Positions 1-6,071 of a DNA stretch of 12,492 nt are shown one piece after another (within the stretch, counting starts at the first letter, position 1; the number at the start of each line of letters is the position of its first letter). Position numbers and translations under genes: made by a program. The notes under the pieces were generated by a model. The model saw only the letters and a program-made list of their open reading frames with translations. It did not search any database and was not told where the DNA came from. Source of the DNA: Nitrospinota bacterium (lineage in GTDB: Bacteria; Nitrospinota; Nitrospinia; UBA9942); the NCBI GenBank assembly GCA_003489165.1, contig DNJG01000063.1, positions 1 to 12,492 on the forward strand, given 5' to 3'.

Positions 1-1
1 A

Positions 2-97
2 TTTCTATCAGCCCTGCCTGATTGCATAAGAACGGATTCTATTGAGAAGGTAGAGGAGTTTTTTGATGAAATATATCATAAAAAAATAAAGGCTTGA
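2..97 (+). CDS. 3' end of an unidentified protein-coding gene (partial)
   Basis: An open frame runs in from the window edge and ends at TGA 95-97, giving 31 C-terminal residues. The visible part contains LPDCIRTDSIEKVEEFFDEI, an amphipathic acidic helix typical of a globular C-terminus, followed by a lysine-rich end (HKKIKA). The codon use matches the neighbours. I do not recognise the family. The stop codon lies exactly where a 'cacgaat' repeat begins (position 96), so the present C-terminus may have been set by the repeat. Confidence 0.5.
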   Translation, partial: FLSALPDCIRTDSIEKVEEFFDEIYHKKIKA

Positions 98-132
98 ACA
101 CGAATACCACGAATGGACTAATTGCACGAATA
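96..132 (+). repeat. Single arm of a 'cacgaat' word repeat
   Basis: Three degenerate copies of the word CACGAAT (roughly 99-105, 108-114 and 125-131) lie in tandem, spaced by ATAC and GGACTAATTG. The sequence matches the left arm of the palindrome at 1525-1620, but no complementary right arm follows. It starts at the stop codon of the upstream partial gene. The rest of the gap to 289 is AT-rich and holds no gene I can support. Confidence 0.6.
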
Positions 133-289
133 ACCTTATAAAATCGTTGAAAATGGAGATGGAATACAACATAATAATAGTGTTATATTAATTAGAAAAT
201 CTTTAAATTACGATGATTTATACCAATGTGGCGACAAAAAATATTTACTGTAAGGAATTCTCTGGATAAATAATTTTCAGGATTTATTT

Positions 290-1498
290 ATGAAAAAGGT
301 AATAATAATCGGTAATGGTGTTGCTGGGGCTACGGCGGCTGAGGTTATCAGAAAAAACAATAAGGATATTAGTATTTCAATCTATTCGGATGAGCCATAT
401 CCATTTTACTCAAGGATAAAACTGCCACATTTTCTCGGAGATGAGATTAAGCAGGAAGATACATATATATATAATGCTGACTGGTATAAGGAAAAAGGGA
501 TAGAATTTTATCCCAGGACAAAGATAAAAAAGATAGAGCCTGATAAGAAAGTTATAATTACAGAGAAGGAAGAAAAAGCTGAATATGATAAGTTACTCTT
601 GGCAACAGGGAGTACAAATTTTGTCCCCCCGATAAAGGGTAGAGAGAAAAAGGGATTTTTTACACTCCGCATAATAAGAGATGTCCTTTCAATTAAAGAA
701 TATTCCTTGAAGAATAAAAAAGCTGTTCTCATTGGTGGAGGACTCCTCGGACTTGAGGCGGCAAGGGGTTTAAGGGTGAGGGGGCTTGATGTTACAGTAG
801 TAGAGTTTTTCCCAAGACTTCTCCCAAGACAGCTTGATGAAAAAGGTGGAAAGGTTTTACAGAGATTGATAGAGAAGATAGGGATTAAAGTTGTTTTGAA
901 TGCCCAATCAGAAGAGGTAATGGGTGGAGATAAGGTGGCTGGACTGAAGTTGAAAGACGGAAGGATGGTTGACTGTGACCTTATTATTATTTCAGCAGGA
1001 ATTACACCAAGGATTGAGCTTGCAAAAGAGGCTGGTATAAGTGTCAACAAAGGAATTGTTGTAAATGAAAGGTTTGAGACAAATATAAAAGGTATATATG
1101 CGGCAGGGGATTGTGCAGAGTTTCAAGGGCGTATATATGGACTCTGGACAGCATCAACAGAACAGGGGACTATTGCAGGGAATAATATCGCAGGTGTTGA
1201 TACAATTTATAGTGGAACCACCCCATCTACTACTTTAAAAATCGTCGGTATTGACCTGACATCTATCGGAGTTGTGAATCCTGAAGGTGAGGGATTTAAG
1301 GAGTTGATTAGGGAAGATGGCTCTAACGAAGTTTACAAAAAACTTGTCATTAAAGATGGAAAAATAGTTGGTGCAATCCTTTTGGGTGACACAAAAGAAG
1401 TAAGGACAGTTGCAAAATTAATCAAAAACAGCACAGATGTTTCAAAGTTTGAAGATAAACTGACGGATAGTAAGTTTGATTTAAAAGGGATAATATAA
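290..1498 (+). CDS. NAD(P)H/FAD oxidoreductase, NADH:rubredoxin reductase-like
   Basis: A 402-residue cytoplasmic flavoprotein of the pyridine nucleotide-disulphide oxidoreductase class II type, similar in layout to NADH:rubredoxin oxidoreductase and the N-terminal half of the nitrite reductase NirB. FAD-binding GNGVAG is at residues 8-13, the ATGS motif at 105-108, the NAD(P)H-binding GGGLLG at 149-154, and the second FAD motif AAGDCAE at 271-277. About 100 further residues form the C-terminal domain. No CxxxxC redox disulphide is seen, which argues against lipoamide- or glutathione-reductase function. The start has AGGA about 7 bases upstream. The next gene encodes a rubrerythrin-type protein, so a role in passing electrons from NADH to a peroxide- or oxygen-reducing di-iron protein is a reasonable inference. 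No rubredoxin gene is visible, so the electron acceptor is unproven. Confidence 0.9.
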   Translation: MKKVIIIGNGVAGATAAEVIRKNNKDISISIYSDEPYPFYSRIKLPHFLGDEIKQEDTYIYNADWYKEKGIEFYPRTKIKKIEPDKKVIITEKEEKAEYDKLLLATGSTNFVPPIKGREKKGFFTLRIIRDVLSIKEYSLKNKKAVLIGGGLLGLEAARGLRVRGLDVTVVEFFPRLLPRQLDEKGGKVLQRLIEKIGIKVVLNAQSEEVMGGDKVAGLKLKDGRMVDCDLIIISAGITPRIELAKEAGISVNKGIVVNERFETNIKGIYAAGDCAEFQGRIYGLWTASTEQGTIAGNNIAGVDTIYSGTTPSTTLKIVGIDLTSIGVVNPEGEGFKELIREDGSNEVYKKLVIKDGKIVGAILLGDTKEVRTVAKLIKNSTDVSKFEDKLTDSKFDLKGII

Positions 1499-1524
1499 AG
1501 ACATAGAGACCACCAAAAATACAG

Positions 1525-1620
1525 GAACACGAATTACGCGAATATACGAATAGGACGAATAGAAACTAAATTATTTTTTTATTAATTTGTGTAATTTGTC
1601 CATTTGTGTCATTCGTGGTC
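1525..1620 (+). repeat. Imperfect palindrome of 'cacgaat' words
   Basis: The left arm at 1525-1562 and the right arm at 1583-1620 can pair over 38 positions: about 25 Watson-Crick pairs, 6 G-U pairs and 7 mismatches. The loop is AT-rich (1563-1582). The left arm is built from tandem words such as CACGAAT, ACGCGAAT and ATACGAAT. The right arm carries their complements, such as ATTTGTGTAATTTG and ATTCGTGG. The flanks (1499-1524 and 1621-1675) look like eroded copies of a second word family. The palindrome fills most of the gap before the rubrerythrin-type gene. Confidence 0.8.
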
Positions 1621-1697
1621 AAGTCTTTTGTTTTTCTTTGGTTGTGGTTTTGCCACGCTGTGCTCTCTGTTGTAATTTTTTAATATAAGGAGGCAAT

Positions 1698-2381
1698 ATG
1701 AAATTCAATCAATCTGCAAGGTTTTTAAAGGATGAGTTGCAGAAGTCTTTGGAAAAGGTTAAGGAGTGCTCAGGGCTTTTTAAAAAAGAGGGAATAAAGA
1801 ATTATGAAGTAAAAGAATTATTGGAGGATATTGAGAAGGGGTTGGGTAATTATGCAGGCAAGATAGACAAACTTGTTCAGTTTGATGAAGAGAAATATAC
1901 AATAGTCCAGTTTTTAAATGAGGTGCTTAAATTAGAGTATAACGGAATATGGGATTACAATATATATGCATCTTCCATAAAAGACCCTGTCCTTGCCGGT
2001 GATTTAAAGAAATTCGGTGCCTCTGAAGGCATGCACGCCCTTCTCGTGGCTAATATGGTAAAAAAATTGGGAGGGACGCCTCAATTCAATCCTCCAAAGT
2101 ATAGAAAGGAAAAGAAACTCTCAGTTAAGGAAATGTTGGAGGAACATAAGAATGGTGAATTGGAGGCTATTGAACTTCTTGAGAGAGGGATGAAGAAATT
2201 CTCAGACCCTGAATTTCAGTATTTCATCGGAAAGATAAGACTGGATGAGCAGGAACATTTAAAAGAAGTGGAGAAACTGCTTAAAGAATACAAAGACCTT
2301 CAGGCTATGATTGAAGTAACTGATTACCGATGGAGAGATGACTATGCAGGTGATGAAAAAGACAGACCGTGGATTGAGTAA
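1698..2381 (+). CDS. Ferritin-like di-iron protein (rubrerythrin-type)
   Basis: A 227-residue, highly charged, all-helical protein. An N-terminal coiled-coil-like helical segment (about 1-60) precedes a four-helix ferritin-like domain (about 66-200). Likely iron ligands are E80, E110 with H113 (EGMH), E154 or E156, and E184 with H187 (EQEH), the paired ExxH arrangement of rubrerythrin-type di-iron sites. No C-terminal CxxC rubredoxin domain is present, so it is not a classical two-domain rubrerythrin. The start is fixed by AAGGAGG at 1687-1693, four bases before ATG. A weak promoter-like pair (TTGCCA at 1650 and TGTAAT at 1671, 15-base spacer) lies upstream. The preceding NADH:rubredoxin-reductase-like gene suggests a shared role in peroxide or oxygen detoxification in an anaerobe, which is inference. 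Confidence 0.8.
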   Translation: MKFNQSARFLKDELQKSLEKVKECSGLFKKEGIKNYEVKELLEDIEKGLGNYAGKIDKLVQFDEEKYTIVQFLNEVLKLEYNGIWDYNIYASSIKDPVLAGDLKKFGASEGMHALLVANMVKKLGGTPQFNPPKYRKEKKLSVKEMLEEHKNGELEAIELLERGMKKFSDPEFQYFIGKIRLDEQEHLKEVEKLLKEYKDLQAMIEVTDYRWRDDYAGDEKDRPWIE

Positions 2382-3276
2382 TAAAAATTTATTAAATACT
2401 TTTGTTGAGCTTATCAGAAGGGCATCAAGTGATTTGCCTGTTGATGTTGTCACGGCAATAAAGGAAGGGCTTTTAACTGAAAAGAGAAATTCTATTGCAT
2501 ATAAGACCCTCCAGATGATTCTTAAAAATATAAAGCTCGCAAAAGAGAAATCCCTCCCCATGTGTCAGGATACAGGGACACCTGTATTTTATGTAACTCT
2601 ACCAAATCCCCCTCTGTCCCCCTTTGTTAAAGGGGGATGTAGTGGGATTAGGGGGATTATAAATCAGGCAATAAAGGAATCTGTCCATAAATTATATTTA
2701 AGGCCAAATATAGTTGATACACTTACAGGAAAGAATCTTGGTGACAGAACAGGTCCGGGCTATCCTGTAATAAATTTTGAAGAGTGGGAAAAGGATTATA
2801 TAAAGGTGATACTTATGTTGAAGGGTGGCGGGTGTGAGAATGTGGGGACACAGTATGCCCTTCCAGACAGCAGAGTCAATGCGGGGAGGGATTTGGAAGG
2901 AGTCAGAAGGTGTATTCTTGATGCAGTTCATAAGGCACAGGGGAGGGGATGTTCGCCGGGAATTTTAGGTGTATGTATCGGCGGTGACAGAGTTTCATCA
3001 TACGAGGAGTCAAAGAGGCAGTTACTGAGAAGTCTTGATGACAGAAATGAGAATCCTGTTCTTGGTAAGTTGGAGCAGTCTATCATGAAGGATTCAAATA
3101 GATTAGGTATAGGTCCTATGGGGTTCGGCGGGAAGACAACTCTTTTGGGTGTAAAGATTGGTTCTTTATGCAGGATACCTCCATCATATTTTGTATCTGT
3201 GACATATATGTGCTGGGCATACAGAAGGCGGGGATTTGAATATGAAAATGAGAAGGTGAGAAGATGGTTATACTAA
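2344..3276 (+). CDS. Fumarate hydratase class I, alpha (N-terminal) subunit
   Basis: This is the N-terminal subunit of the iron-sulphur fumarase/tartrate dehydratase family, which interconverts fumarate and L-malate with a [4Fe-4S] cluster. The expected three cluster cysteines are present: C74 in CQDTGT, C203 in GRGCSPGILGV and C290 in TYMCWAYRR. LKGGGCENVG and LGIGPMGFGGKTT are further family motifs. Length is about 310 residues. ATG 2344 is preferred because GGAGAG (2332-2337) lies six bases upstream. ATG 2338 would sit directly against that site, and ATG 2353 is also possible. Any of these overlaps the 3' end of the rubrerythrin-type gene. Residues about 87-106 (PNPPLSPFVKGGCSGIRGI) are not family sequence but translate a palindromic repeat. 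Tartrate dehydratase cannot be excluded by sequence alone. Confidence 0.88.
   Translation: MQVMKKTDRGLSNKNLLNTFVELIRRASSDLPVDVVTAIKEGLLTEKRNSIAYKTLQMILKNIKLAKEKSLPMCQDTGTPVFYVTLPNPPLSPFVKGGCSGIRGIINQAIKESVHKLYLRPNIVDTLTGKNLGDRTGPGYPVINFEEWEKDYIKVILMLKGGGCENVGTQYALPDSRVNAGRDLEGVRRCILDAVHKAQGRGCSPGILGVCIGGDRVSSYEESKRQLLRSLDDRNENPVLGKLEQSIMKDSNRLGIGPMGFGGKTTLLGVKIGSLCRIPPSYFVSVTYMCWAYRRRGFEYENEKVRRWLY
2604..2658 (+). repeat. In-frame palindromic repeat inside fumarase alpha
   Basis: A perfect nine-base stem, TCCCCCTTT (2617-2625) and AAAGGGGGA (2629-2637), closes on a three-base loop. An outer stem, AATCCCCC (2605-2612) with GGGGGATT (2651-2658), encloses it. The C-runs and G-runs stand out from the AT-rich gene. 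The element is about 55 bases long, contains no stop in the gene's frame and falls between the conserved CQDTGTPVFYV segment and the INQAIKES helix, where homologues normally have a short surface loop. Confidence 0.85.
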
Positions 3277-3851
3277 ATTCTCCAATATCAAAAAAGGAGG
3301 TTGTGAAATTAAGGGCAGGAGATACTGTTCATCTCAATGGTATTATAGTTACTGCGAGGGATGTTGCTCATAAATATCTTATTGAGAAAAAACCTAAGGA
3401 ATATAAGAAGCTCCTTAAAAATGGTGTCCTCTATCACTGTGGGCCGGTTGTTGACAGGGTTGGCAAAAAATGGATTATTGCAGCGGCAGGTCCTACAACG
3501 AGTATGAGACAGGAGCCATATACTGCCGAGGTGATAAGAGAATATGGAGTATCCGGGATTATAGGGAAGGGCGGAATGGGTGATAGAACTCTTGAGGCTT
3601 TGAAAAAATATAAGGCTGTATATTTTCATGCTATCGGCGGACTTGCGCAGGTTCTGGCAGAATGTGTTGTAGATGTAAAAGATGTATTCATGCTGAAAGA
3701 ATTCGGGTCCCCTGAGGCTATGTGGGTTCTGGATGTCAGGGATTTTCCAGTAACTATCACAATGGATTCCCATGGGAATAGTTTGCATAAGACAATGTAT
3801 GAGAAATCAGGGGCTATACTTAACAGTTTAATTACAAAAGGAGGATTATGA
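3264..3851 (+). CDS. Fumarate hydratase class I, beta (C-terminal) subunit
   Basis: This is the C-terminal subunit of class I fumarase/tartrate dehydratase, 195 residues, forming a heteromer with the upstream alpha subunit. Family signatures are GDTVHLNGIIVTARDVAHK near residues 19-37, LYHCGPV at about 56-62, AAGPTTSMRQE at about 74-84, GKGGMGDRTL in the middle, and EFGSPEAMWVLDVRDFPV near the C-terminus. The ATG overlaps the alpha gene by 13 bases, with AGAAGG (3251-3256) seven bases upstream, so the subunits are translationally coupled. Split alpha and beta genes, as opposed to a fused FumA-type protein, are common in anaerobes. Confidence 0.9.
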   Translation: MVILNSPISKKEVVKLRAGDTVHLNGIIVTARDVAHKYLIEKKPKEYKKLLKNGVLYHCGPVVDRVGKKWIIAAAGPTTSMRQEPYTAEVIREYGVSGIIGKGGMGDRTLEALKKYKAVYFHAIGGLAQVLAECVVDVKDVFMLKEFGSPEAMWVLDVRDFPVTITMDSHGNSLHKTMYEKSGAILNSLITKGGL

Positions 3852-4297
3852 AGGCAAAGGATATTATGACTAAAGATGTTTTAACTGTATCTCTGGATAC
3901 GCCCGTTAAAAAAGTGGCGGAACTGCTGGCAGATTATGAGATAAGCGGTGCACCTGTACTTGATGAACATGAGAGAGTTATAGGAATAGTTACAGAAAGC
4001 GACCTCATTGAGCAGAAAAAGAATCTTCACCTGCCGACTGTGGTTACACTCTTTGAGGGTGTGCTATTATTGGAGAGACCTCAGAAGATAAAAAGGGAGA
4101 TAGAGAAGATGCTTGGGGCTACTGTGAAGGATATATACAGTAAAAAGGTAATTACGGTTGCTGAAGACACCTCTCTGGAAGATATTGCCACAATAATGTC
4201 TGAAAAGAAGATTCACCTCCTGCCTGTGCTTAAAGGAAACGAACTGGTCGGTATTATCGGTAAGGCAGATGTGGTAAGGGCGTTGGCAAAATTATAA
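3848..4297 (+). CDS. Two-CBS-domain regulatory protein
   Basis: A 149-residue protein consisting of two CBS motifs (about 1-56 and 92-149) joined by a linker containing a basic, amphipathic segment. Each repeat ends in the usual signature: GIVTESDLI at 46-54 and GIIGKADVV at 135-143. No catalytic or membrane domain is attached. Such proteins usually bind adenine nucleotides or S-adenosylmethionine and control a partner. The start codon overlaps the fumarase beta stop (ATGA), and GGAGG lies at 3840-3844, three bases upstream, so it is co-translated with the fumarase. Control of fumarase or of central metabolism by energy charge is a possible but untested role. Confidence 0.88.
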   Translation: MKAKDIMTKDVLTVSLDTPVKKVAELLADYEISGAPVLDEHERVIGIVTESDLIEQKKNLHLPTVVTLFEGVLLLERPQKIKREIEKMLGATVKDIYSKKVITVAEDTSLEDIATIMSEKKIHLLPVLKGNELVGIIGKADVVRALAKL

Positions 4298-4309
4298 ATC
4301 TAAATTTTT

Positions 4310-4389
4310 GGACGCTGATAAATGCAGATTTTCGGGATTTAAAAATTAAAAAATAGTTAATCTGTGTATATCTGCGTAAATCTGTGTCC
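4310..4389 (+). repeat. Imperfect palindrome of 'gcagatttac' words before tsaE
   Basis: The left arm starts at GGACGCTGATAAATGCAG (4310) and the right arm ends at CTGCGTAAATCTGTGTCC (4389). The reverse complement of the right arm, GGACACAGATTTACGCAG, aligns with the left arm with a few changes, some of them G-U compatible. The loop is AT-rich (about 4340-4358). It fills the whole gap between the CBS gene and tsaE and leaves no Shine-Dalgarno sequence before the GTG start at 4401. Confidence 0.75.
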
Positions 4390-4400
4390 TAATTTTTAAA

Positions 4401-4862
4401 GTGGAATTAATTTCATCAAGTCAAGAGGATACTAAAAAAATAGGAAGGGCTATTGGAAAATTGCTGACAGCAGGGGATGTTGTATGTCTCTACGGCGACC
4501 TTGGTTCCGGCAAGACCTGTCTTGCACAGGGGATAATAAAGGGGCTGGATGTGGCAGAGGATAAATATCTAAGAAGCCCCACTTTTACACTCATAAATCA
4601 ATATAAGGGAAGGATGCCTGCCTGCCACTTAGACCTCTACCGGTTAGATAATATTAATGAGATTGAGGATATAGGTATTGAAGAGCATATACACGGAGAC
4701 GAGGTTGTAATAATAGAATGGGCGGAAAGGATGGAAAGACTTCTGCCTGAAAAGAGGATTGATATACATATTTCCTCTATCAATATCAATACACGAAAAA
4801 TTGTAATCTTATGTCCTGATAATAGATTTGAGCCTCTCTCCTTAAAGAATCTTGGCATTTAG
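4401..4862 (+). CDS. tsaE: TsaE, tRNA threonylcarbamoyladenosine biosynthesis ATPase
   Basis: TsaE (YjeE) is the ATPase partner of TsaB-TsaD that turns over the complex making t6A at position 37 of ANN-decoding tRNAs, in the cytoplasm. The 153-residue length is normal for the family. Walker A GDLGSGKT is at residues 32-39, SPTFTL at 59-64, HLDLYRL at 76-82 and IEWAER at 105-110. The start is GTG at 4401, agreeing with the family N-terminus. No ribosome-binding site precedes it, because a palindromic repeat ends about 11 bases upstream. The C-terminus has about 20 extra residues beyond the core fold. Confidence 0.93.
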   Translation: MELISSSQEDTKKIGRAIGKLLTAGDVVCLYGDLGSGKTCLAQGIIKGLDVAEDKYLRSPTFTLINQYKGRMPACHLDLYRLDNINEIEDIGIEEHIHGDEVVIIEWAERMERLLPEKRIDIHISSININTRKIVILCPDNRFEPLSLKNLGI

Positions 4863-4899
4863 ACTCAAGGTCAATATATTTTCCCTTTACAACTATTAT

Positions 4900-4927
4900 T
4901 TGCTGTGGCACAATATTTGCGTATAAT
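4900..4927 (+). promoter_or_regulatory. Candidate sigma-70 promoter overlapping the sigma-54 site
   Basis: A perfect -10 hexamer TATAAT is at 4922-4927, directly after the sigma-54 TTGC element. The -35 is weak: TTGCTG at 4900-4905 with a 16-base spacer. The predicted start is near 4934, almost the same as for the sigma-54 element, so the two polymerase forms would compete for the same DNA. A strong -10 with a poor -35 would suit basal housekeeping expression of essential lpt genes. Confidence 0.5.
4906..4920 (+). promoter_or_regulatory. Candidate sigma-54 (-24/-12) promoter for the lptC-rpoN block
   Basis: TGGCAC at 4906-4911, five bases, then TTGC at 4917-4920 match the sigma-54 consensus TGGCAC-N5-TTGC in every fixed position. 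Taking the final GC as -13/-12 puts the start site near 4932, about 17 bases before the GTG of lptC. It lies in the only gap upstream of lptC and could place rpoN under its own sigma factor. Enhancer sites for an NtrC-type activator would be within tsaE and were not identified. Confidence 0.55.
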
Positions 4928-4948
4928 GAAAAATTCTTTTGAGCACAT

Positions 4949-5503
4949 GTGAAAAAGGTTATTAGTTTAAGATGGTTTTTAATTATTATAATACTATCAG
5001 TAGCCTCTCTTACAGTGTTTTATCTGGTTACAAACAGTTCCAGAAATGTAAGCTACACGCCTATAGAGATAGCGAAGAAAGGGATAGACCTCATTATGAG
5101 GAGGGTTCGGCTGGTTGAAAAGAAGGGCGGGCAGAAGGAATGGGAGTTGGTAGCGAAGAGGGCAGAGTTTAGCAAATCGGAAAATAAGATAAATATGGAG
5201 GATATAAAGGCAACCTTCTATCCTAAAGACAGGAAAGCGGTTACTATAATCTCAAAAAAAGGGATAGTAAACAATGAAAATAAGAATATAGAGTTGAGCG
5301 GTGATGTCTTTATAAAATCTGATGACGGGCTTAAACTGAATACAGAGAATCTTACATGGGTGGCATCAAAAAGGATATTGGAGACAGATGATTTTGTAGA
5401 GATAACAGGAAGGAGATTTAAGATTACAGGTAACGGATTTGTTTCAAATATAGATTCACATGATATAAAGATAAAAAGCAAGGTAGAGGCAGTGTATAAT
5501 TAA
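4949..5503 (+). CDS. lptC: LptC, LPS export inner-membrane bitopic protein
   Basis: LptC receives LPS from the LptB2FG transporter and passes it to LptA across the periplasm. The 184-residue protein has a single N-terminal membrane anchor at about residues 9-27 (FLIIIILSVASLTVFYL) after a positively charged start (MKKVISLRW). A periplasmic beta-strand-rich domain follows, with the alternating pattern of the LptC/OstA fold, for example NIELSGDVFIKSDDGLKLNT and the later ETDDFVEITGRRFKITGNGF. The start is GTG 4949; ATG at 4947 is out of frame and meets a stop at once. The upstream ribosome site is weak (GAG at 4941). The stop overlaps the start of lptA by one base (TAATG), so the two are coupled. 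Confidence 0.85.
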   Translation: MKKVISLRWFLIIIILSVASLTVFYLVTNSSRNVSYTPIEIAKKGIDLIMRRVRLVEKKGGQKEWELVAKRAEFSKSENKINMEDIKATFYPKDRKAVTIISKKGIVNNENKNIELSGDVFIKSDDGLKLNTENLTWVASKRILETDDFVEITGRRFKITGNGFVSNIDSHDIKIKSKVEAVYN

Positions 5504-6051
5504 TGAAAACGAAGTCAGAAGCCAGAAGCCAGAAGCCAGAAGTCAGAAGGCAGATTTTCTGTTCTCTGTCCTCTGTTCTCTGTTCTCTGTTCTCTGTCTT
5601 CTGTCTTCTGTCTTCTGTATCTTATGCTGAGGAAGATGTCATTAAAGAGGAGAATGCCCCTATCAAGATTACATCCAGCAGGATGGAGACTCAGAACGGA
5701 AAAAATGTTGTATCCTTTCTGGAAAATGTGGTTGCAAAAAAGGGGGATATGACCATATATGCAAACAGGCTTGATGTATATAGTGATAAAGACAAAAAAA
5801 AATTAATAAAGATAATTGCATTGGGTGATGTTAAAATAGAAAAAGGGCTGAAGACAGCTACAGGGGCAACGGCTGAATATTATGAAGATGAACAAAAGCT
5901 CATTTTAAGAGGCAATCCAAAGTTAAAGGAAAAGGATAATTTGATTGAGGGGAGTGAAATTATTTATTATATAAAAGAAGAGAATGTGACTGTTCATGGT
6001 GATGAAAATAAGAAGGTGGAGGTAACCCTTTTCCCTGAAGAAAAGAAATAG
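5503..6051 (+). CDS. lptA: LptA, periplasmic LPS-bridge protein
   Basis: LptA/OstA-type protein that forms the periplasmic bridge for LPS between LptC and LptD. Mature residues from about 43 carry the OstA-like jellyroll strands: ITSSRMETQNGKNVVSFLEN, then KGDMTIYANRLDVYSD, then ALGDVKIEKGLKTATGATAE and ENLI-type strands to about 175. Residues 1-42 form a signal peptide: basic n-region (KSEARSQKPEVRRQ), hydrophobic stretch from about 18 to 36, and probable cleavage after SVSYA at residue 42. This entire signal peptide is encoded by a seven-base tandem palindrome (5511-5617). ATG 5503 shares a base with the lptC stop. No other start would give an export signal. Confidence 0.85.
   Translation: MKTKSEARSQKPEVRRQIFCSLSSVLCSLFSVFCLLSSVSYAEEDVIKEENAPIKITSSRMETQNGKNVVSFLENVVAKKGDMTIYANRLDVYSDKDKKKLIKIIALGDVKIEKGLKTATGATAEYYEDEQKLILRGNPKLKEKDNLIEGSEIIYYIKEENVTVHGDENKKVEVTLFPEEKK
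5511..5617 (+). repeat. Heptamer palindrome forming the LptA signal-peptide coding region
   Basis: The left arm, 5511-5552, is six tandem copies of GAAGCCA (variants GAAGTCA and GAAGGCA). The right arm, about 5559-5617, is about nine tandem copies of CTCTGTT or TTCTGTC. The reverse complement of the right-arm word (GAAGACA, GAGAACA) matches the left word, so the arms can pair along most of their length. Seven is not a multiple of three, so each arm cycles through all frames. The left arm still reads as a basic stretch and the right arm as a hydrophobic Leu/Ser/Phe/Cys stretch. Confidence 0.9.
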
Positions 6052-6071
6052 GGATAAGCGGGATAAAAAAA

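Noticed and set aside
134..253. Possible small gene of about 39 codons
   Set aside because: There is no start codon with a ribosome site in this frame and no recognised family. It is kept only as a possible gene remnant in the findings.
218..272. Sigma-70 promoter for the flavoprotein gene
   Set aside because: Candidates such as TTTACT-N15-GATAAA match the consensus poorly and have non-optimal spacing in very AT-rich DNA.
508..1050. A 180-codon open frame on the minus strand within the flavoprotein gene
   Set aside because: It is the reverse of a clearly coding gene. Its Ser/Leu/Phe-rich composition is typical of an antisense shadow, and no family motifs or ribosome site are seen. The same applies to the other minus-strand frames, such as 3309-3788 and 11646-12062.
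1644..1656. Small GTGG-TTTTG-CCAC hairpin as an operator
   Set aside because: A four-base stem alone is too short to support a regulatory site, and it lies in repeat-like flanking sequence.
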